From Pseudomonadales bacterium (GTDB lineage Bacteria > Pseudomonadota > Gammaproteobacteria > Pseudomonadales > Azotimanducaceae): a DNA stretch of 14,604 nucleotides. Below, one piece after another: positions 6,618-14,276 of this stretch. Within the stretch, counting starts at the first letter, position 1, and every line of letters begins with the position of its first letter. The notes under the pieces were generated by a model, which searched no databases, was not told the DNA's origin, and saw nothing but the letters and a program-made list of their open reading frames with translations. Location of the stretch: contig JAQWQN010000176.1 of assembly GCA_029244465.1 (NCBI GenBank), positions 1 through 14,604 on the forward strand, given 5' to 3'. The position numbers were made by a program, and so were the translations under genes.

Positions 6618-8063
6618 CTAACCGTGTCGGGCCGCAACTGTCTTCAGCGTGGTAAAGCCCATTAGCGCCTCAAAGCCTTTTTCGCGGCCATGCCCGGACA
6701 GACCGTGCCCTCCAAATGGCAACTCGACCCCACCACCAGCACCGTAGTTGTTGATGAACACCTGGCCGGCGCGCAGATCCCGGGCCAGCCGCATCTGCCG
6801 GCCACCGTCTTGTGTCCAAATTCCAGCAACAAGGCCATAGGCCGTACCGTTAGCGATGCGACAAGCGTCGGCCTCGTCATCGAATCGGATAAGAACCTGT
6901 ACGGGGCCAAAAATTTCCTCCTGAGCCAGGGGGTGATCGGGCGGAACCATGCCATAGAGTCGCGGCGCCATGTAATGCCCACCTGCTGGCAGATTGTCCG
7001 GCAGTACACCCTCTGCGAGCATTGTCAGCCCTTTGGCCTGGTTCAGATGTTCCTGCACCCGATCTTTTTGGGCCGCTGAGATCAGCGGACCGATATCGGG
7101 ATTGTCCAATGCAGGGCCTCCCCGTAGCGTGCGGTATGCTGTGGCCATGGCTTGCGCTACCTGATCATATACGCCCCGTTGGACCAGGATCCGCGACGCA
7201 GCCGAACAGGTCTGGCCTGCGTTCTGCAATCCTGCCGCAACAAGAAACGGCAGCGCTGCGTCAAGATCGGCATCGTCAAATACGATCTGTGGGGATTTGC
7301 CGCCCAATTCCAACGTCACTGGTACGACGTTTGCGCCGGCTGCTATTTGTACCGCGCGCCCGGTGGCGACCGAGCCGGTAAAGCTGAGGTGTTGAATGCC
7401 GGGATGAGCAGAGAGCGCCGCCCCGGCTTCGCCACCATAACCGGGGACGACGTTGAGTGCGCCGTCTGGCAACCCAGCCTCTTGGGCCAGATGAGCGAAC
7501 CACAGTGCGGTCAGACAGGCATCCTCTGCTGGTTTCAAGACACAGGCGTTGCCTGCAGCCAAAGCGGCTCCAACCGATCGGCCAATGATCTGCATGGGGT
7601 AGTTCCACGGCACGATATGCCCGGTGACGCCATGGGGTTCGCGCATGGCGTAAACGGTATAGCCCTCGAGGTAGGGAATGGTTTGCCCCATCAACTTGTC
7701 GGCTGCGCCGCCATAGAATTCACAGTAGCGGGCCAACGCCATGGCGTCGGCACGGGCTTGTGACAAAGGTTTGCCGACATCCAAAGCCTCGGTTCGCGCC
7801 AGCGCATCCACGTGGTCCGTGATCAATGCGCTAAGCCGGTTCAGGATGCGCCCTCGCTCCAAGGCCGGCGTGCGGCCCCAGTCACCGTCGCGAGCGCGGG
7901 TCGCAGCAGCTACAGCCTGGTCGATGTTGCGGGCGCTACCTCGGGCAATTGTGGCCAATATTTTTCCGCAGGATGGATCGCTGACGGCGATTGTTTCTGT
8001 GGTCCGCCGCCATGTTCCATCGATCAATACGCAGGCGGGGTCAAAAGGGAGATCTGGCAGCAT
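6618..8063 (-). CDS. NAD(P)-dependent aldehyde dehydrogenase, 481 aa
   Basis: Oxidises an aldehyde to the carboxylic acid with NAD(P)+. It is a full-length ALDH superfamily member (usual length about 480-500). The catalytic set is complete: N154 in VPWNYP, K177 in VLKPAE, E252 in LELGGKSP and C286 in NAGQTCSA. The cofactor-fold motif FTGS is at 228-231 and EEIFGPV at 382-388; the C-terminal part has PFGGHGLSGHGREKG. ATG 8061-8063 follows AGAGAG with about 7 nt spacing on the minus strand; the stop is TAG. It is transcribed away from the thiolase gene at 8316, sharing a 252-base divergent region, and converges on the ATP-grasp cluster. The betaine/gamma-aminobutyraldehyde-type ALDH group is plausible from overall look; the substrate is not determined. 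Confidence 0.95.
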   Translation of the reverse strand: MLPDLPFDPACVLIDGTWRRTTETIAVSDPSCGKILATIARGSARNIDQAVAAATRARDGDWGRTPALERGRILNRLSALITDHVDALARTEALDVGKPLSQARADAMALARYCEFYGGAADKLMGQTIPYLEGYTVYAMREPHGVTGHIVPWNYPMQIIGRSVGAALAAGNACVLKPAEDACLTALWFAHLAQEAGLPDGALNVVPGYGGEAGAALSAHPGIQHLSFTGSVATGRAVQIAAGANVVPVTLELGGKSPQIVFDDADLDAALPFLVAAGLQNAGQTCSAASRILVQRGVYDQVAQAMATAYRTLRGGPALDNPDIGPLISAAQKDRVQEHLNQAKGLTMLAEGVLPDNLPAGGHYMAPRLYGMVPPDHPLAQEEIFGPVQVLIRFDDEADACRIANGTAYGLVAGIWTQDGGRQMRLARDLRAGQVFINNYGAGGGVELPFGGHGLSGHGREKGFEALMGFTTLKTVAARHG

Positions 8064-8315
8064 GGTTTAGCTCTCTGGAATAGTGCCCGCCATCAGGGGG
8101 GCATTCGGAAAACATAGCCTACCACCCTGTCGAAAAATGCACACAGACAACGCAGACAGGCCTGTTGATACCTGCGCGCGTCCTTTGACCTGCCAGCAGA
8201 AACAAGCCAAGCTTACGCTTACTAGTCTGTCGACCTGAATGGTTTTTCCATCAGACCTAACCGAACGCCTATTGCGCCTAATAATCGCGCCTAATAAATA
8301 AAGGAGAGCCCTTCA
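8064..8315. other. divergent intergenic region between aldehyde dehydrogenase and thiolase genes
   Basis: This 252-base region must carry promoters for both flanking genes, but I find no convincing paired -35/-10 boxes. It holds a 10-base palindrome ACAGGCCTGT (8156-8165). A direct repeat GCGCCTAATAA (8274-8284 and 8287-8297) lies directly before the thiolase SD (AAGGAG, 8301-8306). The repeat could be regulatory or a slippage product. Confidence 0.4.
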
Positions 8316-9560
8316 ATGGCTGAAGCATACATTATCGACGCTTGTCGTACGCCGCGTGGTATTGGTAAACAAGGCAAAGGTGCGCTTGCCCACCTGCACC
8401 CGCAACACCTGGCGGCTACGGTGCTTAAAGCGCTGGCTGAACGTAACCCGATTGAAACTGATGCAGTCGACGACATTATCTGGGGCACCAGTTCCCAGCG
8501 CGGATCACAAGGCGGCGACATGGGCCGTATGGCGGCACTGGCCGCCGGCTATGACGTCAAAGCCTCAGGGGTCACGTTGGACCGCTTTTGCGGTTCTGGC
8601 ATCACGTCCGTGGCGCTTGCGGCCGCCCAGGTCATGTCAGGCATGGAAGACCTGGTGATTGCCGGTGGCACTGAAATGATGAGCTATACCGCGGCCACCG
8701 CCGACCCGGAAAACCCAACGATGCTTGATGCCGGCAATCTGACACTGCGTGAGCTGCACCCGCAAAGCCAACAAGGTGTGTGCGCCGACGCCATTGCTAC
8801 GTTAGAAGGGATCGACCGTGAGGCGGTAGACCGGCTGGCATATGTAAGCCAGGAGCGTGCCCAGCGAGCAATGGAGGAGGGTCGTTTTAGCCGCGCTTTG
8901 ATCCCGGTGTACAACGAAGACGGCACTCTGGCGCTGGACCGTGAAGAATTTCCCCGTCCTGGCACCACCATGGACACTCTGGGTGACTTGAAAACGGTCT
9001 TCAACCTGTTCGCTGATCTGCAAGTCGACGGCGCCGGCAACACCTACGGCAGTCTGATCACCAAGGTTTATCCGCAACTGGAAGGCAAGATCAGCCACGT
9101 GCACCACGCAGGTAATTCGTCCGGCGTGGTAGATGGTGCGGCCGCCCTGCTGCTGGCTTCTGCCGACTACGCGGAAAAGCATGGCTTACAGCCCCGTGCG
9201 CGGGTTGTGGCCACAGCCAACATGGGTGACTGTCCTACTCTGATGCTAAACGCGCCGGTACCGGCGGCAAAAAAAGTGCTCGAAAAAGCCGGCCTGAGCA
9301 CTGATGACATTGATGTGTATGAAATCAACGAGGCGTTCTCAGTGGTGGCGGAAAAGTTTATCCGTGATCTGAATCTGGATCGCGAAAAAGTGAACATCAA
9401 CGGCGGCGCGATGGCCTTAGGCCACCCGATCGGAGCCACCGGTTCGGTATTGATTGGCACCGCGCTCGATGAGCTCGAACGCAGTGGTGGGCGTTATGGT
9501 TTGATCACTATGTGTGCCGCGGGCGGTATGGCGCCGGCGATCATTATCGAGCGCATATAG
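8316..9560 (+). CDS. thiolase family acetyl-CoA acyltransferase, 414 aa
   Basis: Thiolases cleave 3-ketoacyl-CoA with CoA (beta-oxidation) or condense acetyl-CoA units. The length fits the family. The nucleophilic Cys is C92 in LDRFCGSGI; NEAF lies in the C-terminal half; H370 in MALGHPIGATG and C400 in MCAAGGMA complete the catalytic triad. The C-terminal motif is CAAGGMA rather than the common CxGGGxG, a known variant type. AAGGAG at 8301-8306 lies 9 nt before ATG, a strong start. The stop is TAG. The gene is divergent from the aldehyde dehydrogenase and followed by an inverted repeat at 9587-9615. A catabolic beta-oxidation role is likely from the neighbouring CoA-transferase and PhyH genes, but this is inference. 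Confidence 0.95.
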   Translation: MAEAYIIDACRTPRGIGKQGKGALAHLHPQHLAATVLKALAERNPIETDAVDDIIWGTSSQRGSQGGDMGRMAALAAGYDVKASGVTLDRFCGSGITSVALAAAQVMSGMEDLVIAGGTEMMSYTAATADPENPTMLDAGNLTLRELHPQSQQGVCADAIATLEGIDREAVDRLAYVSQERAQRAMEEGRFSRALIPVYNEDGTLALDREEFPRPGTTMDTLGDLKTVFNLFADLQVDGAGNTYGSLITKVYPQLEGKISHVHHAGNSSGVVDGAAALLLASADYAEKHGLQPRARVVATANMGDCPTLMLNAPVPAAKKVLEKAGLSTDDIDVYEINEAFSVVAEKFIRDLNLDREKVNINGGAMALGHPIGATGSVLIGTALDELERSGGRYGLITMCAAGGMAPAIIIERI

Positions 9561-9586
9561 CCTCAACCTCACCCACCCTAAACGCC

Positions 9587-9615
9587 TACCAGCTGGGTGA
9601 GCCCTCCAGCTGGTA
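9587..9615. terminator. strong stem-loop after the thiolase gene, terminator candidate
   Basis: TACCAGCTGG (9587-9596) and CCAGCTGGTA (9606-9615) are perfect 10-bp arms around a 9-nt loop, 27 bases after the thiolase stop. No T-run follows (CTGACATG), so it is not a textbook rho-independent terminator. Each arm contains the CAGCTG palindrome. Confidence 0.45.
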
Positions 9616-9995
9616 CTGACATGTTAATCGCTCCTCTGGCAGCCTGTCAGGATGAACCACAGTTACAAGCACCATCGATGGCCGCCTCTGGTCATTCGCA
9701 AGCTGGGGTGTGATTACAGCGTCGCAAATAGAAAGTTGCTCAGCGTTTGACCGACGCGAATTTTCACTCATCAGTATCTGTATCGGGCGTCGCTCCAATC
9801 GAATTTTGCTTGCCTCCGAATTATATGGCCCCTGAAAGCTACGTATATTCTGGCTCGCCTGACCGAGGACGAACCAATAGTTCAAACACTCGTATTGCCA
9901 GTAAATCACTCGGTTTAGAGGTGGCTTTGTGCCACTTGGAAGTAACCGAGATGCATGTGTTACCTTGGCTGTGCATTACATAAATTAGGACCTTC
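9616..9995. other. 380-base non-coding stretch before the DUF1993 gene
   Basis: Short frames exist on both strands, but their translations (for example + 9747-9983 and - 9586-9909) have no recognisable motif, no good SD site and irregular composition, so I call no gene. One short reading near 9833-9910 (LKATYILARLTEDEP, then IVQTLVLPVNHSV) looks somewhat protein-like and could be a relic. An imperfect inverted repeat with GTAAC/GTTAC arms lies about 9941-9964. AGGA at 9987-9990 serves the next gene. Confidence 0.45.
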
Positions 9996-10505
9996 ATGTC
10001 GAACCTTCTCTACGAGCTTTCGATCGTGCCGATGCTCCGCGCACTCCGGAACCTCGATGCCATAGTCGCCATAGCAGAGGCTCACGCAGAGGCTGACGAT
10101 TCCCTTCACCCTGCGACTTTGATCCAGGCTCGTTTACATCCGAATATGCGACCGTTTGTATTCCAGATTCGTACTGCCACCGATACAGCAAAGGGTGCAG
10201 CGGCGCGTCTTACCGGTGTTGAGGCGCCTTCTTGGGAGGATGACGAGAAGACCTTTGCGCAAGTGCATGAACGCCTGGGTAAAGCCGTTGAATATCTCTC
10301 TGGTTTTGCACCCGATGATTTTATTGGTGCCGAGAACAAATCGATCGAGTTGACGTTAGGGCCCGAGCCAACCCATTTCACCGGCATTAGCTACCTATCG
10401 AATTTCGCGGTGCCGAACTTCTTCTTTCACGTGACGACGGCGTACAACATCTTGCGGGACAACGGCGTTGTGATTGGAAAGCGCGACTTCCTTGGTAAAT
10501 TTTAG
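9996..10505 (+). CDS. DUF1993 domain-containing protein, 169 aa
   Basis: The family is recognised from its length (about 165-170 aa) and the C-terminal signature GISYLSNFAVPNFFFHVTTA followed by YNILRDNGVVIGKRDFLG. An N-terminal helical part holds MLRALRNLDAI and the middle holds QIRTATDTAKGAAARLTG. DUF1993 proteins are helical-bundle proteins placed in the DinB-like group; their biochemical role is not established. It is cytosolic, with no signal peptide. AGGA at 9987-9990 lies 5 nt before the ATG. The stop is TAG. It stands alone and converges on the gene at 10529-11182, so context gives no functional hint. Confidence 0.9.
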   Translation: MSNLLYELSIVPMLRALRNLDAIVAIAEAHAEADDSLHPATLIQARLHPNMRPFVFQIRTATDTAKGAAARLTGVEAPSWEDDEKTFAQVHERLGKAVEYLSGFAPDDFIGAENKSIELTLGPEPTHFTGISYLSNFAVPNFFFHVTTAYNILRDNGVVIGKRDFLGKF

Positions 10506-10512
10506 GATCGAC

Positions 10513-10544
10513 GTGCGTGGCTGGGTTTCTAGAGTGCGTGGCTG
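10513..10544. repeat. direct repeat of an 11-mer at the convergent gene ends
   Basis: GTGCGTGGCTG occurs at 10513-10523 and 10534-10544, a 21-base period. The second copy is inside the last codons of the minus-strand gene and the first is in the 23-base gap after the DUF1993 stop. It may reflect a duplication that shaped the C terminus of the minus-strand protein. Confidence 0.7.
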
Positions 10545-11182
10545 CGGTCGGGAGACGTTTTTGCATGTTCCGGTAGTTTGCAGATACGTCTCATCTTAAG
10601 CGTACCGTTGCCCGGATACTCCCACTTGTACACGCCGTCTTCGATGTAGCGCTTCACCACAGTGGGGCCACCAAATAGCTTTTGGTGTAACTGATTATCT
10701 TGCCACACTGCTGTAGCTTGAGACATGCGCAGACAAAACAGCCAAGGGCCTATCTGTCGGGGCGCGACATCGTTCGATAGCATATCCGCTGAATGATCGT
10801 GAATGAGTCCAAAGGCAGTCACGACAACGCGATTACCGCATTGTTCAATTCGCTCGACATGATCCGGCATGCGCGGGTCAATGCTCTGCCACAGACCGCG
10901 AATGTCCTGTGCGCCTGCGGGCAGGGGTTCAGTGCAGCCCTTAAGAATGGGTTTTGGGAAGACCGTGTAACCGCAGCCCGGGGTGAAGGCCTGCGGGATG
11001 TCTTTTGACGTCGCGCCGGAGCTATCAAGTAGCGGCAGCTGACAATAATTGATCTCCGTACCGTCGCCATCAAAAACCCAGGATGGGGTGGTATCGACTG
11101 GTCTGGGATATAGCCACGCCAGCATAAACAGGATGAAAGGCAATGAGACTAAAACAGCTGCCGCAATCAGCAGTTTGCGCAT
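10529..11182 (-). CDS. membrane-anchored or exported hypothetical protein, 217 aa
   Basis: I do not recognise the family. MRKL is followed by a hydrophobic helix (about 4-24, LLIAAAVLVSLPFILFMLAW), a signal anchor or uncleaved signal with the rest in the periplasm. The periplasmic part has six Cys (47, 70, 83, 115, 150, 201), suitable for disulphides. It also has a strand-rich core with DIRGLWQSIDPRMPDHVERI (93-112), CGNRVVVTAFGLIHD (115-129) and GVYKWEYPGNG (183-193), suggestive of a small beta-barrel, lipocalin-like domain; that is inference. AAGGA lies about 10 nt before the ATG (11180-11182). The stop is TAG. It lies 136 bases downstream of the tannase-family esterase gene on the same strand and may be co-transcribed. 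Confidence 0.75.
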   Translation of the reverse strand: MRKLLIAAAVLVSLPFILFMLAWLYPRPVDTTPSWVFDGDGTEINYCQLPLLDSSGATSKDIPQAFTPGCGYTVFPKPILKGCTEPLPAGAQDIRGLWQSIDPRMPDHVERIEQCGNRVVVTAFGLIHDHSADMLSNDVAPRQIGPWLFCLRMSQATAVWQDNQLHQKLFGGPTVVKRYIEDGVYKWEYPGNGTLKMRRICKLPEHAKTSPDRSHAL

Positions 11183-11318
11183 GAGTTGTCGTTCCTTACA
11201 GGTAGAGGCCTGCCGAGGATTGAAACTGTCGCTGTCTCTGCAAGGTCGGCGGTTTTAATGTCGACCTCGAATTTGCTCGCTCAAAATGCCAAGTCGTCAT
11301 TCTTGTCTTCTCATAGAA

Positions 11319-12824
11319 TTACTCGCAAACGTAATTGGCGGCATCCGATTGGTCACCGCTACCATCATACTGCGCGAGTTGCGGATACACGCACTGTGGT
11401 CGCGTGAAAGCTTTTCCTGGTTGTCTATTATTCGTGGGCGACAAATACACGGTGTCTGCCTGCGTACCGGTTTGCGTACCGATGAGACGATCTGGCTCGA
11501 TACCGTCTTCGCGCCACGCCGCAAGCGACGTTACATAATCGGTCTGCCAGGCGCCGGGCCCCCCCCGGCAATGGGTCATGCCAGGCACCATAAACAAGCG
11601 ATAGAAATCGTCGACGGGTCCGCCAGCGGCTGCTTCTACCTGATGGAGATGGTCGATCGCACGTTGTGGTCGTAGTGGAAAATCATTCCAACCCTGGTAG
11701 ACGATTAGCTTGCCGCCATTGGCTTTGAAGGCGGATAAATCAGGATCATCTGCATTCAGAGGGGCCAGTTCGCGTTTAAGCTGAGCTACATCGTTTGCGG
11801 GGTCAAACTGGTCAATGTCGAATGACGGATAGTGCCGCATGAGGCGGCTGACGGCGCTAAATTGCAGTCCGACGGGAGAGAGACCGCCAAACATTTGATT
11901 CGGCATAATCCAGAAAGCCCAGTCGCCTGCATTCTCTGCGCCCGGCTCAACACCTGGCGCGACGATGTTGCCAGCGTCATCTTTGAGGGGGCGGTAAATC
12001 ACCTTTGCGGTCTCTAACTGACCGGCGGTGAGGCAATTGTCTGCAGCGGGACCATTGCAGGTTAAGGCATCCAGATTAAGCCGTTCCTCAGTACAGAGAC
12101 GGGGATCGTTAATCACGCCATCTGTCACGCCATCGAGTTTATCGCAGGCCGATGCTGAGTTCTCGGCCAGGACATCCAGTGACGCTTTGGTGAGTGGGTC
12201 AGTCTGCATCGCACGGGCGATGGAGATTCCCCAGGGCATGAACTCGCTAAAGCTCTGCAGGGGGGCGCCAGCAATGACCCCGTCATAGTCTGTCGGGAAA
12301 CGGGTCACTTCCATGAGTGCCGCGCGACCGCCGTTAGAACAACCGGAAAGATAGGAGAAGTCGATGTCGTCATTATAGTAAGTCTGAATCACCCGTTTCG
12401 CTGCCTGAGTGGCCAGATGTACCCCGCGATAGCCAAAGTCCAGGAGTGCTTCGGGCTGATTTAAGAACGTATCGCCCTCAGATATTTCGTGACCGGTATC
12501 TGTCGATGCCATGGCATAGCCCGAGGATAGAAGGCTGGTCACATCGCCAATGGTCCCGGCGAAGCCACCCACGGTGGAGAACATGAAGCGCCCGTTCCAG
12601 CCTGCAAGCGGTAGTGTCACTTGAAATCTTATTGCGCGATTAATAACGCCTCGTACGTGGCAATATGCGGGTGTGGTATCTGTTGCTGCGACAACGTAGC
12701 CAGGCTCTATTGCGTAATTCAGATCAGTTAGCCTGACCAGGCTTTTACATTGTTGGGCATCGGCTATCGCAAGCTGACTGATCAGCGCTGTAATGAACAC
12801 GGCCATGGTTAGAATTTTTTTCAT
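11319..12824 (-). CDS. secreted tannase/feruloyl esterase family protein, 501 aa
   Basis: Alpha/beta-hydrolase that cleaves ester bonds of aromatic acids (tannins, feruloylated sugars) or related esters such as MHET; the exact substrate is not readable. ATG 12822-12824 is chosen because AAGGAAGG lies about 5 nt upstream and the N terminus (MKKILTMAVFITALISQLAIADA) is a signal peptide; the frame is open 26 codons further up. The family's CS-D-HC motif is complete: C162-S163 in SGCSNGGR, D381 in VYQGWNDFP, H418-C419 in VPGMTHCRGG. A Ca2+-loop-like segment CDKLDGVTDGVINDPRLC spans 227-244. Length and lid region fit the family. The stop is TAA. It is the first gene of a likely two-gene minus-strand unit; a decayed carboxylesterase lies upstream on the other strand. 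Confidence 0.95.
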   Translation of the reverse strand: MKKILTMAVFITALISQLAIADAQQCKSLVRLTDLNYAIEPGYVVAATDTTPAYCHVRGVINRAIRFQVTLPLAGWNGRFMFSTVGGFAGTIGDVTSLLSSGYAMASTDTGHEISEGDTFLNQPEALLDFGYRGVHLATQAAKRVIQTYYNDDIDFSYLSGCSNGGRAALMEVTRFPTDYDGVIAGAPLQSFSEFMPWGISIARAMQTDPLTKASLDVLAENSASACDKLDGVTDGVINDPRLCTEERLNLDALTCNGPAADNCLTAGQLETAKVIYRPLKDDAGNIVAPGVEPGAENAGDWAFWIMPNQMFGGLSPVGLQFSAVSRLMRHYPSFDIDQFDPANDVAQLKRELAPLNADDPDLSAFKANGGKLIVYQGWNDFPLRPQRAIDHLHQVEAAAGGPVDDFYRLFMVPGMTHCRGGPGAWQTDYVTSLAAWREDGIEPDRLIGTQTGTQADTVYLSPTNNRQPGKAFTRPQCVYPQLAQYDGSGDQSDAANYVCE

Positions 12825-12904
12825 CTCGCCTTCCTTTCTAAGCGGGCTGAGTGTACTGCATATATTTACTGCAGCCATCAACGATAAACGGATTCTTAAC
12901 ATCG

Positions 12905-13300
12905 TGGCTGCGACCCCAGGCGTTCACTGGTCACTTCAATGACGCATGGAAAGCAAACGGTGTAGATGAGGTTTCTATGCGTCTTGTGGCCTCGCAAACC
13001 GATCCGGTGTTTGCCTATCGTTTTGACTGGGACGAGTTGCTCACGGCCCTTGGCGGCGAAATTTGTGACATTGCCATTTTTGCTTTTCTCAGACTTTAGA
13101 TAGTTCGTGCTCTAAGCCCTTACCGAAATGACCAGAACATTCACGATGAGCGCCCATCCGGGCGATTAGACGATGAGTATCCTGCGAGGGAATCGCTCGC
13201 CAAGCGCTTCGATCCTGATACACGAGCTTTTGTCGGTTATGGTCAGTTTGCTAGAGCACATTTCGAACAACCGAAACTCTTGGCAGGTCTTGTGGGGTGA
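12905..13300 (+). pseudogene. carboxylesterase (type B) remnant with in-frame TAG
   Basis: One frame reads FTGHFNDAWKANGVDEVSMR, then LVASQTDPVFAYRFDWDELL, with the VFAYRFDWDE signature of the late part of bacterial carboxylesterases. The catalytic Ser region and all earlier parts are absent. After LTALGGEICDI the match ends, TAG occurs at 13097-13099, and the same frame stays open to TGA 13298-13300 (YRNDQNIHDERPSGRLDDEY, then KRFDPDTRAFVGYGQFARA). I do not recognise this second part; it may be another remnant joined by deletion. A short ATG frame at 12851 covers the first part but starts in unrelated sequence. It abuts the 5' end of the tannase-family gene on the other strand. Confidence 0.55.
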
Positions 13301-13355
13301 CCTTAACGTGTGAAAAAATCGCAAGCGGAACGCTTAAACCAGGGGCAGGGTAGAC

Positions 13356-14276
13356 ATGAAACTAGCGATTCAACGTTTTCGTACGAGCGATAATATGGCC
13401 GACGTGGTAGCGGAAATACGCACCAATGGCGTGGCTGTGCTGGAAAACCTGTTCAAGCCTGAGGCCATGGACCAGTTGATGGCTAAGCTCACCCCGGAAC
13501 TCGATAAACAAGAGCCTGCCGGCGGTCAATTCTTTGGCAACCGCAAACGTTCTGTAACTGCGCTGTTCGCCCGCGGCGCAGCGTTCAGCGAACACCTACT
13601 ATTGAACGAGTGCATACTGGAGGTGATGGACGGGATACTGCTGCCGGAGCACCCCATGGCGAGTTCCGCCCCGGCCAGAGACCCGGTGCCGTTCGAGGCG
13701 CACTTTCAGCGGCAGATCGATCCAAAGGTCGGCCCGAACTGCCATCACTACCGGCTCAATGCATCGGTTGCAATGCAGGTCTGCAAAGGCGGTAGTAATC
13801 AGGTGTTGCACCAAGACGAGTCGCGATATTTGCCCTATTTCGTCCGGGATCCAGAAGGCCCGGAGTTGACGCTGGCGGTTATGGTCGCAGCCAGCGAATT
13901 TACAGAGGATAACGGCGCGACCCGTTTCGTGCCGGGCAGCAACCGCTGGCCTGCAGGTCGGCTTCCCGAAGACCAGGAAGTCATCCAGGCGACGATGGCG
14001 AAGGGCTCCGTCGCTCTTTGGTTGGGGAGTGTGTACCACGGCCTGGGTACTAGTCGCGTCGACGAACCGCGCAATGGATTGATTTATTCCTTTGGCGTTG
14101 ATCACCTTACCCAGGAGGAAAACCAGTTCATGGCGGTGCCCTGGGAAATAGCGCGCGAGCTGCCGAAACGCGCCCAGCAGTTGATCGGTTATCGACAGAG
14201 TGTGGCTTTGAATTTCATTGAGGGACTGGAAGATGAGCATGTGTTGGACGTTCGCGTTGGGCGTGCTGACGTATGA
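13356..14276 (+). CDS. phytanoyl-CoA dioxygenase (PhyH) family Fe(II)/2-oxoglutarate oxygenase, 306 aa
   Basis: PhyH-family enzymes hydroxylate an unactivated carbon, coupling O2 use to conversion of 2-oxoglutarate to succinate and CO2. The iron facial triad is visible: H152 and D154 in VLHQDES and H228 in VYHGLGTSR; R234 or R239 is the likely 2-oxoglutarate ligand. NGATRFVPGSNRWPAG (186-201) is the typical family stretch before the second His. Length fits. The start ATG 13356 has CAGGG about 6 nt upstream. Its TGA (14274-14276) overlaps the ATG of the next gene (ATGA), so the two are almost certainly co-translated. The substrate is unknown; bacterial members act on fatty acyl-CoA, sterols and secondary metabolites, and CoA dependence is not shown by the sequence. 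Confidence 0.93.
   Translation: MKLAIQRFRTSDNMADVVAEIRTNGVAVLENLFKPEAMDQLMAKLTPELDKQEPAGGQFFGNRKRSVTALFARGAAFSEHLLLNECILEVMDGILLPEHPMASSAPARDPVPFEAHFQRQIDPKVGPNCHHYRLNASVAMQVCKGGSNQVLHQDESRYLPYFVRDPEGPELTLAVMVAASEFTEDNGATRFVPGSNRWPAGRLPEDQEVIQATMAKGSVALWLGSVYHGLGTSRVDEPRNGLIYSFGVDHLTQEENQFMAVPWEIARELPKRAQQLIGYRQSVALNFIEGLEDEHVLDVRVGRADV

Noticed and set aside
7152..7763. 203-codon plus-strand frame opposite the aldehyde dehydrogenase gene
   Set aside because: Antisense shadow of a gene with a complete catalytic set.
8185..8213. TTGACC as -35 of a thiolase promoter
   Set aside because: No acceptable -10 hexamer at 16-18 bases downstream (CAAGCT).
9586..9983. Short frames on both strands in the gap before the DUF1993 gene
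   Set aside because: No motifs, no good SD, composition unlike neighbouring genes.
228..13099. TAG recoded as an amino acid throughout the genome
   Set aside because: TAG is the natural terminator of at least four intact genes here (stops at 6618, 9558, 10503 and 10529), so global recoding does not fit.
13599..14240. 213-codon minus-strand frame opposite the PhyH gene
   Set aside because: Antisense shadow; the plus-strand protein has the complete iron-binding triad.
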